The notes under the pieces: generated by a model
Database searches by the model: none
What the model was told of the DNA's origin: nothing
Seen by the model: only the letters and a program-made list of their open reading frames with translations
Assembly: GCF_023273855.1 (NCBI RefSeq)
Contig: NZ_CP096884.1
Coordinates: 2,232,001 to 2,296,000, forward strand
DNA length: 64,000 nt
Origin: Seonamhaeicola sp. ML3
GTDB lineage: Bacteria; Bacteroidota; Bacteroidia; Flavobacteriales; Flavobacteriaceae
Direction: 5' to 3'
In this document: piece after piece, positions 53,389 through 61,526 of the stretch
How positions within the stretch are numbered: position 1 is the first letter of the stretch
Layout of the letters: every line of letters starts with the position of its first letter
Position numbers and translations under genes: made by a program

Positions 53389-53955
53389 ATGAAAACAAAA
53401 GCAAAAAAAGCACTTGTATTAACAATTTTTCAATTAAGTATGTATATAACTTTTGGTCAATGTGCTAGCCCTTCCAACATACACTCGTTTACATATAAAG
53501 GCAAAACATATGAAATAATAAAAGAGAATAAAACTTGGGTCGAAGCATCTGCATGTGCCAAAAAACGAGGTGGTATTTTGGTGGAAATTAATGATACTGA
53601 TGAGCAAAATGCTATTTATTCAGAATTGGTTTCTAAAGCTCATATAAATAATAACAACACTATTGCACAAGATGGAGGTGGAGGTGCTTATGTTTGGATT
53701 GGGGCGAACGATTTTGCTACTGAAGGTAGTTGGGTTTGGGATGGTAATAATGATAAAAAAGTAACACTGTTTTGGGTTGGAGACCGGTCAGGAAACGCCA
53801 TTGATGGGCTTTTTAATAATTGGGGGGATGAACCAGATGATTATGGTGGACAAGATGCACTTGGTTTGTCTTTAAATGGTTGGCCTTTAGGAGAAGCTGG
53901 ACAGTGGAATGATGTAGACCATAATAATGAGTTGTACTTTGTTATTGAGTATTAA
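53389..53955 (+). CDS. Secreted C-type-lectin-like domain protein
   Basis: ATG 53389 is preferred to 53353, which overlaps the permease, because it opens at a signal peptide (ending ITFGQ); the protein is 188 residues. Nearly the whole mature chain is one C-type lectin fold: WVEASACAKKRGGILVEIND, WIGANDFATEGSWVWDG, NNWGDEPDDYGGQDAL and WNDVDHNNELYFVIEY. The EPD and WND segments correspond to the calcium and sugar binding sites (EPN and WND) of calcium-dependent lectins. The disulfide cysteines of animal lectins are mostly absent. It is encoded directly behind an ABC exporter permease and is likely part of that operon. A sugar-binding or adhesion role is inferred; EPN-type sites prefer mannose or glucose-like sugars. 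Confidence 0.82.
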   Translation: MKTKAKKALVLTIFQLSMYITFGQCASPSNIHSFTYKGKTYEIIKENKTWVEASACAKKRGGILVEINDTDEQNAIYSELVSKAHINNNNTIAQDGGGGAYVWIGANDFATEGSWVWDGNNDKKVTLFWVGDRSGNAIDGLFNNWGDEPDDYGGQDALGLSLNGWPLGEAGQWNDVDHNNELYFVIEY

Positions 53956-54009
53956 TTAAGTTTTAATATAAGATTTTCATATGGATTTTTAAAGCTATAA
54001 CTTAATTAA
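53952..54009 (+). terminator. Long inverted repeat after the lectin-like gene
   Basis: TTAATTAAGTT (53952-53962, overlapping the stop codon) and AACTTAATTAA (53999-54009) form perfect 11-bp arms around a 36-base AT-rich loop. Its place at the end of the efflux operon suggests a role in transcript ending, but it has no GC stem or T-run. Confidence 0.3.
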
Positions 54010-54089
54010 ATAGTACAGGCCAGTGCAGGATAATCAACCTCCTATTGTTTTATACTTTCATAAAAAAAACTATAGTTGATTTAAAAGCA

Positions 54090-55550
54090 ATGATATATCA
54101 AACAACAAAAAGCTGTCTTTTAATTTTCGTAATTTTAATCTGTTTTTCCTGTAAGCAAAAAACTTCAGGAGTTGAGGTTGTAGAACAAAAACCAAATCTA
54201 CTTTTCATTTTTGCAGACCAATACAGGCAAGCGTCTTTAGGATTCTTAAAAGAAGACCCAGTACACACACCAAATATAGACCAATTGGCTGAAGAAGGTG
54301 TTTTTTTTAGTGAAGCCGTAGCCAATAATCCATTGTGTAGCCCTTATAGAGCTATGTTAATTACAGGGCGATATTCACTATCAACGGGTGTAGTAGAGAA
54401 TTGTAACTCTCAAAGAACAGAATTTGGAAATTATTTAAAGAAAGATGAAATCTGTATTTCTGATGTTTTGGTTAATAATGGTTATAGTGCAGGTTATGTA
54501 GGTAAATGGCATTTAGATGGGCCAGAGCCAACACCACCTGATGTAAAACGTGTTTGGGATACGTGGTGTCCACCAGACCGCAGACACGGTTTTTCTTTTT
54601 GGTATGCTTATGGAACACACAACAGACATAATGCACCTTATTATTGGTCCACCAATGCCAAAGAGGATGAAAAAACATACATCAAAAAATGGTCTGCAGA
54701 ACATGAGGCTGATGTTATTATGGACTATTTAGATAACAATGAAAATCAGCGAAAAGCAGAAGAACCATTTGCTTTATTTTGGTCTATTAATCCACCCCAC
54801 ACACCATTTACACAAGTGCCTGAGCGTTACAAAAAACGTTATGAAGGGTTGGATTATAAAGACGTATTAAATCGTCCAAATGTTCAGTTCACAGACAATC
54901 ACGAATTAAAACGAGGAGATAAAGGTGTTGAAAAACGTTTGAATCAAGCCAAAGATTATTTTGCGTCTGTTAATGGTGTAGATGACCAAATTGGTCGTGT
55001 TATTCAAAAACTAAAAGAAAAAGGACTGTATGAAAATACTATTATTGTATTTTCTGCCGATCACGGTGAAATGTTAGGAAGTCAAGGATTGATGCATAAA
55101 AATGTATGGTTTAAAGAAGCTTACAGGATTCCTTTAATTGTTCATTATCCGAAAAAAATAAAACCCAAAACAGAAGATTTGTTGATTTCTGTACCAGATT
55201 ATATGCCAACACTGTTAGGGTTGATGAATTTAAAGACTGAAATTCCAGATGCTGTTGAAGGTGTAGATTATTCCAATCTGTTTTTCGATAAGGAAGTCAA
55301 TCGTCCAAAAAAACAGTTATATTTTGGAGGAAAAAGTTTCGCGTCAAAGGGTGATGCTCGAGGTTTTAGAACCAAAGACTATACATATGCTGTGGTAAAA
55401 GGAGAACATAATGAAAAGTTTCATTATCTCTATCATGATGCTAAAGACCCATGTCAAATGACTAATATTTGGGGTGAAAATCCAGAGCTAGACAAAAAAA
55501 TGGAAACGGAATTAGCAGAATTGCTAAACTCTATGAACGACCCTTGGTAA
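54090..55550 (+). CDS. Sulfatase, S1 family, lipoprotein
   Basis: ATG 54090 is preferred to 54045 because it starts at a lipoprotein signal (LICFSC, C21); the protein is 486 residues. It has IFADQYRQASLG, where the usual Asp-Asp metal pair reads Asp-Gln, as in several S1 subfamilies. LCSPYRAMLITG follows with C83 as the formylglycine precursor, then VGKWHLDGPE, SINPPHTPF and FSADHGEMLGSQGL with KNVWFKE, a pattern shared with the partial sulfatase at the window start. It is followed 15 bp later by the enolase-superfamily gene. It would act on sulfated oligosaccharides outside the cytoplasm. Confidence 0.93.
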   Translation: MIYQTTKSCLLIFVILICFSCKQKTSGVEVVEQKPNLLFIFADQYRQASLGFLKEDPVHTPNIDQLAEEGVFFSEAVANNPLCSPYRAMLITGRYSLSTGVVENCNSQRTEFGNYLKKDEICISDVLVNNGYSAGYVGKWHLDGPEPTPPDVKRVWDTWCPPDRRHGFSFWYAYGTHNRHNAPYYWSTNAKEDEKTYIKKWSAEHEADVIMDYLDNNENQRKAEEPFALFWSINPPHTPFTQVPERYKKRYEGLDYKDVLNRPNVQFTDNHELKRGDKGVEKRLNQAKDYFASVNGVDDQIGRVIQKLKEKGLYENTIIVFSADHGEMLGSQGLMHKNVWFKEAYRIPLIVHYPKKIKPKTEDLLISVPDYMPTLLGLMNLKTEIPDAVEGVDYSNLFFDKEVNRPKKQLYFGGKSFASKGDARGFRTKDYTYAVVKGEHNEKFHYLYHDAKDPCQMTNIWGENPELDKKMETELAELLNSMNDPW

Positions 55551-55565
55551 ACGGGAACATTACAA

Positions 55566-56789
55566 ATGAAAACTAATCGTCGAAATTTTATAAAAGGTAT
55601 CTCTAGTCTAGGCTTGTACAGTTTATCTTATCCTTTACTGTCATCGTGCATTAGTAATAAAGATGTATTGACTGCAAAAATCACTGGGATTGAATTTTTT
55701 CAGTACAACATTAATATTCCACGTTATTTTTCTTTTGGTACATGGTTAAATCGTCAACACATTTTTATGAAAATAAGTGCTGGAGATTACTATGGCTGGT
55801 CTGAAATTCCTGCTTCAAGAAATAATCCCGATATCGATTTGAGTCCTTGGGTAAATTATGTGAAACAATTCAAGGGTTTAAGTATTGTAGAGGCACAAAA
55901 GTTATTGCAATCGCAACAAGTAAAAGGCTCAAAAACGTCTTTTAAACATTTGGAATTGATGGATATGGGCTTACTCGATTTGGCTGGTCGTTTGCAAAAT
56001 AAGCCTTCAATTGAATTGTTAGGTTTGCATAAAAAAGAAGCGGTTCCTGGCTTGTATTGTATTTTACATAAAGATGAAGAAAAAGTACGTGAAGAAGCTC
56101 AAAAAAGTGTAAAGCAAAATCTTGGGCATCACATGAAATTTAAAATGTATGGTGATGTTGAGGTTGATTTAAAGTTACTTCGAATTATTCGCGAGGTTTT
56201 AGGTGAAGATGCAGTAGTGATTTCTGATGTCAATAAAGGCTATAAAAAATGGAAATCGCTTGAAGAATTAGCTGAGATTCTGAACACTTTTAGAGAAAAT
56301 GGACTTAATGCTATTGAAGACCCTGCACCATTAACCACAGAACAATGGATTGCATTACAAAATATGACAGGAGATTTAGACTTAATTCCAGATGCACCTA
56401 TGCGACCAGCTTGGAATGGTGTAAATAAACTTCAAAAAGGTATGGGTAGAATTATCAATCTTCATCCTTCTACTATGGGGAGTTTTAGCCATACTGCACT
56501 GTTTGCAAATAAAGTAGAAGACATTGGAGCAAAAGTAATGATAGGTGATGATAGTTTGGTAGGACCTGCATGTACCGCGTGGCAACAAATAGCTATTGGA
56601 GCCGGAGCCACTTGGGTTGAGGCTATTGAGAAAGAAGAAGATTCTAAAGAGTATGTGGAATGTGTACTAAAATCTTCCACTACAAAACGAAGTGATGGTT
56701 ATTATAAAATGGATTCGAAACCAGGTTTTGGTTTAGAGCTTGATGAAAAAAGATTGAGAACTATCTGTTCACATTTTATCGAGGTTTAA
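55566..56789 (+). CDS. Exported enolase-superfamily (mandelate racemase-like) protein
   Basis: A 407-residue protein beginning MKTNRRNFIKG, a twin-arginine-like signal, followed by a hydrophobic stretch and a lipobox-like LLSSC (C28). The rest is an enolase-superfamily member: a capping domain (about 40-160) and an (alpha/beta) barrel with K191 and K193 (KFK), D221 (ISDVNKGY), E251 (IEDPAP) and D276 (IPDAPM) as base and metal ligands, then a HPSTMG segment. Family members abstract a proton next to a carboxylate, as in sugar acid dehydratases and epimerases. A substrate such as rhamnonate or a uronate is plausible here. Export is unusual because most relatives are cytoplasmic. Confidence 0.78.
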   Translation: MKTNRRNFIKGISSLGLYSLSYPLLSSCISNKDVLTAKITGIEFFQYNINIPRYFSFGTWLNRQHIFMKISAGDYYGWSEIPASRNNPDIDLSPWVNYVKQFKGLSIVEAQKLLQSQQVKGSKTSFKHLELMDMGLLDLAGRLQNKPSIELLGLHKKEAVPGLYCILHKDEEKVREEAQKSVKQNLGHHMKFKMYGDVEVDLKLLRIIREVLGEDAVVISDVNKGYKKWKSLEELAEILNTFRENGLNAIEDPAPLTTEQWIALQNMTGDLDLIPDAPMRPAWNGVNKLQKGMGRIINLHPSTMGSFSHTALFANKVEDIGAKVMIGDDSLVGPACTAWQQIAIGAGATWVEAIEKEEDSKEYVECVLKSSTTKRSDGYYKMDSKPGFGLELDEKRLRTICSHFIEV

Positions 56790-56803
56790 CTCAATAACTC
56801 AAA

Positions 56804-56929
56804 TCATTCGGCTCTACATAGCTCAATATCCTTAAACTGAATGTGTGCTGTTACATCTCCAGAATCTCCAGAGCCATAAGTACTATAGCGCGTAATAACG
56901 TTGTCTTTAGTATGATTGTGTTCAATATA
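56804..56929 (-). pseudogene. Small antisense remnant of a beta-sandwich C-terminus
   Basis: On the minus strand about 40 codons read VYIEHNHTKDNV, ITRYSTYGSGDSGDV and AHIQFKDIELCRAE before a TGA (56804-56806). The FKDIEL ending is like the last strand of DUF1080 or related lectin-fold domains. Stops lie just upstream in this frame (near 56930 and beyond) and there is no start codon, so it is probably a fragment of a lost gene transcribed in the opposite direction. The rest of the 289-bp gap (56790-57078) shows no other feature. Confidence 0.35.
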
Positions 56930-57078
56930 TACTTCTTATATTCAAAGTTATAACTATTAAATAGACTCACTATCGTATGCTGTCTAGTTTTAGTTGAATC
57001 TTACATGATGGTACAGGACGATATTTGGGCATCTTTATTATACTTTTCCAACGTTAATCCTTAAACAAAAATTATAGA

Positions 57079-59931
57079 ATGAAAATGCGACACATATACC
57101 TTGCGCTATTATTTGTAATAATAGTATCATGTAATGAAAAACATGAATCCGAAAGTACTCTGGTTTTTAATAAAGTAATGGTTGATTCCAAAGTAAATCC
57201 GCAAACCATTGAGAGTGAAACTCCGGTTTTTTCATGGGTCGTAAATGCCGAAGGTTTTAACAAGACGCAGACGGCATATCATATTTTAGTAGCCTCTTCC
57301 GAAGAAAAATTAAACGAAAATGATGCTGATATTTGGAATTCTGGAGAAGTAAAAAGTAACCAGTCTGCGCATGTAAAGTTTGAAGGGAAAACACTAGAAG
57401 CCCTTAAAAAGTATTATTGGAAAGTAAAGATTTGGGATGAAAATGGTGCTTCGTCTTCGTGGTCTGATATTAATTCGTTTGAAATGGGATTGATGAATCA
57501 AAGCAATTGGGGAGAAGCCAAATGGATTACCTTAAATGAAGATACCAGAACTTCAGAATACCGTTTTAGAGATTACAAAACAGGTAAAATGGATAAGCCT
57601 GAACCAGTGGATGGTTTTCCTGCAAGTTATTTTAGAAAGGAACTTAACGTAGAAAAAGATATTGAAAATGCTCAAGTTTATATCTGTGGATTGGGGTATT
57701 ACGAACTGTTTTTAAACGGGGAAAAGGTGGGCGACCATGTGTTGGACCCTGCACCATCAAATTACGATAAGCAAGCCTATTATGTGAATTATGATATTAC
57801 AGACGATTTAAAATCTGGTAAAAACGCCTTCGGAATTAACTTAGGTAACGGTTTTTACGGTCAAAGTATTTCTTGGAAGCGCGACCCCGAATCTGATAGG
57901 GATTTGGCTTACGGTCCACCTACAGTGCGTTGTTTGGTGAAGTTAAAATATACCGATGGCTCAGAAGCTGATTTTGTTACAGATGCCTCTTGGAAAGAAT
58001 CTACTGGCCCTATTGTGTTTAACAATATTTATGGCGGTGATACCTATGATGCCAGATTTGAAATTGGTGATTGGGCAACAGTAGGGTACAACGATTCAAA
58101 TTGGGGACAAGCAAAAGAAGCTTCACCAAAGGTGCAAAAGATTAGTGCACAACAAATTCCACCAATAAAAAAGCTTCAAGAATTGGAACCTCAAAAGGTC
58201 TTTAAAGGTGCTGATGGAGAATGGATTGTAGATTTCGGACAAAACATTGCGGGTTGGATTAAATTGAATGTAAAAGAGAAAGAAGGACAACTTATTGAAG
58301 TGATTACCACTGAAGCCTTATTGACTGATGGAAGTGATATCTTTCTGGGTTCTACTGGTGGTGGTGCTAATGGAATGCCTCAGTTGTATGAGTACATCTG
58401 TAAAGGAAGTGAGCTAGAATCCTGGGAACCTAAGTTTAGTTATCACGGTTTTAAATATGCCAAAATTAAAGGTGTTTCTACTATACCAGATGCAAATATG
58501 ATTAAAGCGGTTTTAGTGGCAACGGATATTCAAGAAAAGGGTAGTTTTACCTCTTCGGATGACTTGCTAAACAAAATGCACAGTATTAGTAAATGGACGA
58601 TTGTTGATAATATTCACGGTATCCCAGAAGATTGTCCACACCGCGAAAAATGCGGTTGGTTAGGTGATGCACACGCATTTTGTGAGTATGCATTGTATAA
58701 CTACGATATGTACGATTTCTATAAAAAATATATGGAAGATATCCGCACCCAAATGCGACCAACAAAAGGGCATAATAATCCGGAATTGAAATTTCCGGTG
58801 CCTACAATGATTGCCCCTGGAAAGCGAACTTCAACTTATGCAAAAATAGATTGGGGTGTAGCTACCATGTATTTACCATGGTACAATTATAAGTTTTATG
58901 GTGATGACGACATCGTGAAAGAATATTACGATGCCATGAAAGGCTTAACAGATTTTTATTTAAACTATAAAGGAGACAACGGCATCATGCAAGATGGTAT
59001 GGGCGATTGGTGTCCACCACTTTGGGACAGAAAAAGGAATCCAAGTGCTATGGAATGCGACCCAATTATTTCGGCAAACGCTTATTTTTATGATGTGTTA
59101 GGAATTATGGAGCGATTTGCTAAAATGAACAACGATGCAGAGTATGAAGCAAAAATGAAGCAAGAGAAAGAAGCCTTGAAAACTGCGTTTAATAAGGAGT
59201 TCTTAGTTGAAATCCCGGGCACAAATAACAAATGGTATCAAAGTCAGACTGCTACCGTTCAAGCATTACAATTTGGAATTGTCCCCGAGAACGACATTGA
59301 AACGGTGGTAAACGGATTGGTGCATAATATAGTTGAAGTAAAAGGCGGTCATCACTCTACAGGAATTCATGGCAACAGATATATTTATACGGTGTTGTCT
59401 AAATATGGAAAAGCAGATTTAGCCTATGAGTTATTAACCACACCAGATTTCCCGAGTCAGACTTATGTCATGAATTCTGGTTTTACCACATGGCCAGAAC
59501 GCCAGTTTGTTTGGGAAGACATGGTAGGCCCCAGTAACTCCCTAAACCATCCCATGCATACTGGTTTTGCAACGTATTTTTATGAGAGTTTAGGAGGCAT
59601 ACAAACATCTACAGAAAACACTGGTTTTAAGGAATTTGTTGTTAACCCACAATTTCCATCTCAACTAACAAGTACAATAGTAGAAGTGCCAACGCCTTAT
59701 GGAACTATACAGAATGCTTGGGAAGTTGAAAACAATACGTTCAAGATGAATCTTAAGGTGCCATTTAATACCAAAGCTACATTAGTTTTAAGTCAAGACG
59801 AATTAGAATCATTAGTGATTAATGGAAAATCATTCCCTGATGCACAAAGTGAATATGGTTTAGATATTGAAGGTAATTCGAATGTGATTTTAGGGTCAGG
59901 AGATTATAACATTGTTTATTCAAAATCTTAA
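57079..59931 (+). CDS. GH78 alpha-L-rhamnosidase, lipoprotein
   Basis: A 950-residue GH78 with lipoprotein signal ending IIVSC. It has an fn3-like N domain (about 30-140, VFSWVVNAEG, YYWKVKIWDENG), the rhamnosidase N domain (about 190-350, GLGYYELFLNGEKVGD, GGDTYDARFE), a domain with VDFGQNIAGWIKL, the catalytic barrel (about 500-830) and a C-terminal beta domain. The catalytic motif is DCPHREKCGWLGD: D518, R522, E523 (acid) and D530. E807 in TWPERQFVW is the base. Sequence differs clearly from the GH78 at 18829, so a different rhamnosidic linkage is likely. It starts a new group after the 289-bp gap, where a promoter may lie. Confidence 0.92.
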   Translation: MKMRHIYLALLFVIIVSCNEKHESESTLVFNKVMVDSKVNPQTIESETPVFSWVVNAEGFNKTQTAYHILVASSEEKLNENDADIWNSGEVKSNQSAHVKFEGKTLEALKKYYWKVKIWDENGASSSWSDINSFEMGLMNQSNWGEAKWITLNEDTRTSEYRFRDYKTGKMDKPEPVDGFPASYFRKELNVEKDIENAQVYICGLGYYELFLNGEKVGDHVLDPAPSNYDKQAYYVNYDITDDLKSGKNAFGINLGNGFYGQSISWKRDPESDRDLAYGPPTVRCLVKLKYTDGSEADFVTDASWKESTGPIVFNNIYGGDTYDARFEIGDWATVGYNDSNWGQAKEASPKVQKISAQQIPPIKKLQELEPQKVFKGADGEWIVDFGQNIAGWIKLNVKEKEGQLIEVITTEALLTDGSDIFLGSTGGGANGMPQLYEYICKGSELESWEPKFSYHGFKYAKIKGVSTIPDANMIKAVLVATDIQEKGSFTSSDDLLNKMHSISKWTIVDNIHGIPEDCPHREKCGWLGDAHAFCEYALYNYDMYDFYKKYMEDIRTQMRPTKGHNNPELKFPVPTMIAPGKRTSTYAKIDWGVATMYLPWYNYKFYGDDDIVKEYYDAMKGLTDFYLNYKGDNGIMQDGMGDWCPPLWDRKRNPSAMECDPIISANAYFYDVLGIMERFAKMNNDAEYEAKMKQEKEALKTAFNKEFLVEIPGTNNKWYQSQTATVQALQFGIVPENDIETVVNGLVHNIVEVKGGHHSTGIHGNRYIYTVLSKYGKADLAYELLTTPDFPSQTYVMNSGFTTWPERQFVWEDMVGPSNSLNHPMHTGFATYFYESLGGIQTSTENTGFKEFVVNPQFPSQLTSTIVEVPTPYGTIQNAWEVENNTFKMNLKVPFNTKATLVLSQDELESLVINGKSFPDAQSEYGLDIEGNSNVILGSGDYNIVYSKS

Positions 59932-60000
59932 CTCTACAATTTTATGATGTTGGAGTGTTTTGAGCCAATCATATAAACTGTTGAAGTTGATATATTGTTA

Positions 60001-61512
60001 ATGAAATCATTTAAACCCATATTACTTATTGTTTTTATCATTTCCTTTTTTGGATGTGCTCCTGACATGGAATTTAAAAACATAGACAAGTCTAGAGTCA
60101 TTATTCTAGCTGATATGGGTAATGAACCAGATGAGGTTCAGCAAATGTTACACATGTTGATGTGTTCAAACACCTTCGATTTGGAAGGTCTTATAGCGGT
60201 TTCTAGTCCGTTTCGAGGATTGAATCATCCCAATCCAGAGTATCAAACACTTAAGCCTGAATTGTTTCATGAGCTTATAGATGCCTATGAAAAGGTGCTA
60301 CCCAATTTAAAGTTTCATGCAAAAGGATGGCATGACCCACAGTATTTAAGAAATATTGTTGTGGTTGGTCAACCTGACAATAGGCGTATAGGTATTGGTG
60401 ACGGAAAAAGTACCGAAGGTTCTAATTTGATAATTCAAGCTTTAGATAAGGACGATGAAAGACCCATTCATATCATTTGTAATGGAGGCGCTGGTACCAT
60501 TGCTCAAGCACTTTTAGATTATAAGAATACCCATAGCGAAGCCGAATTGGAATCTGCTATAAAGAAGCTTTACATATTTGAAAACGCAGGACAAAGTACA
60601 CTTGGTGCTTGGACCTGCAGAGAGTTTCCAGAGATTCATTGGATTAGGAGTATTTACCAAACCAAAGCCTATGGCGGACCTTGGGCGCATGACTTAGGCC
60701 CTCATCATTGGAAACCCTTTGATTACACTGCCAAAGGACAAGACGATTGGGCGAATGTGCATGTTAGGACAGGACATGGGCCACTAGGGGAATTGTATCC
60801 AGTAAGAGCCTATATTAACGAAAATGCCTATTTCACTGAAGCATTACCTAATTTTATAGAAGGAGGCGGAACCATCCCTTGGATGCGTTTTGTGTCCACA
60901 GGACTTACAGACCCAACACAGCAAACTTGGGGCGGTTGGAGTGGAAGATATACCCTTGGAAAAGTGGAGAATATTCCAGCTCGATTCGATTTTGTTGCTA
61001 ACGAGGAAGCTCAATTTAAGCCCTGGGCCATGTATACCGATGCTAAAGACATCTGGACAGACCCTGAAACCGGCAAACAATATGCCGATAAAAATGCAGG
61101 TATCTTCAGATGGCGACAAGCCATGTGGAATGACTTTAAAGCGCGAATGGATTGGTGTGTAAAGCCCTTTGAAGAAACAAACCATTACCCTAAGGCGGTT
61201 ATCAATAATGATGAAAGTGATGCTATTATTTTTCTAGAAAGCAAAACAGGCGAAACTTTAAATTTTGATGCGTCAAAGTCTACAGACCCAGACAACGATA
61301 GTTTAAGATTTAACTGGTTTATGTATTCAGAAGCAGGAGATAACCCAAATAGTAAAGCGTTGCAAATTAAAAATGCTTCAGCAAACAAGATAGTGTTTGA
61401 AATTCCCGAAGACGCGCAAGGGAAGGAATTGCACCTGATACTTGAAGTTTGGGATGATAACATAATTGTTCCTTTAGTTGATTATAGACGTGTGATAATT
61501 AAGGTTAATTAA
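60001..61512 (+). CDS. DUF1593 (Sde182-type, nucleoside hydrolase-like) lipoprotein
   Basis: ATG 60001 is preferred to the TTG at 59995. The 503-residue protein has a lipoprotein signal (ISFFGC, C19). Its N-terminal domain opens RVIILADMGNEPDEVQQML, the aspartate-rich calcium-site start of nucleoside-hydrolase-like proteins of the DUF1593/Sde182 family, with ICNGGAGTIAQALLDY later. The last 100 residues form a PKD/cadherin-like sandwich with LNFDASKSTDPDND. The family was first noted in cellulose-degrading marine bacteria as a binding protein, and its enzymatic activity is not established. In this setting it may hydrolyse an N- or O-glycosidic bond in a polysaccharide fragment. Confidence 0.82.
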   Translation: MKSFKPILLIVFIISFFGCAPDMEFKNIDKSRVIILADMGNEPDEVQQMLHMLMCSNTFDLEGLIAVSSPFRGLNHPNPEYQTLKPELFHELIDAYEKVLPNLKFHAKGWHDPQYLRNIVVVGQPDNRRIGIGDGKSTEGSNLIIQALDKDDERPIHIICNGGAGTIAQALLDYKNTHSEAELESAIKKLYIFENAGQSTLGAWTCREFPEIHWIRSIYQTKAYGGPWAHDLGPHHWKPFDYTAKGQDDWANVHVRTGHGPLGELYPVRAYINENAYFTEALPNFIEGGGTIPWMRFVSTGLTDPTQQTWGGWSGRYTLGKVENIPARFDFVANEEAQFKPWAMYTDAKDIWTDPETGKQYADKNAGIFRWRQAMWNDFKARMDWCVKPFEETNHYPKAVINNDESDAIIFLESKTGETLNFDASKSTDPDNDSLRFNWFMYSEAGDNPNSKALQIKNASANKIVFEIPEDAQGKELHLILEVWDDNIIVPLVDYRRVIIKVN

Positions 61513-61526
61513 GAAATGAATTTACT

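Noticed and set aside
57030-57060. Bacteroidota-type promoter (TTTG ... TAnnTTTG) before the GH78 at 57079
   Set aside because: TTTG and TACTTTTC are present but the spacing is about 13 bases instead of about 19-21, and the -7 box is imperfect.
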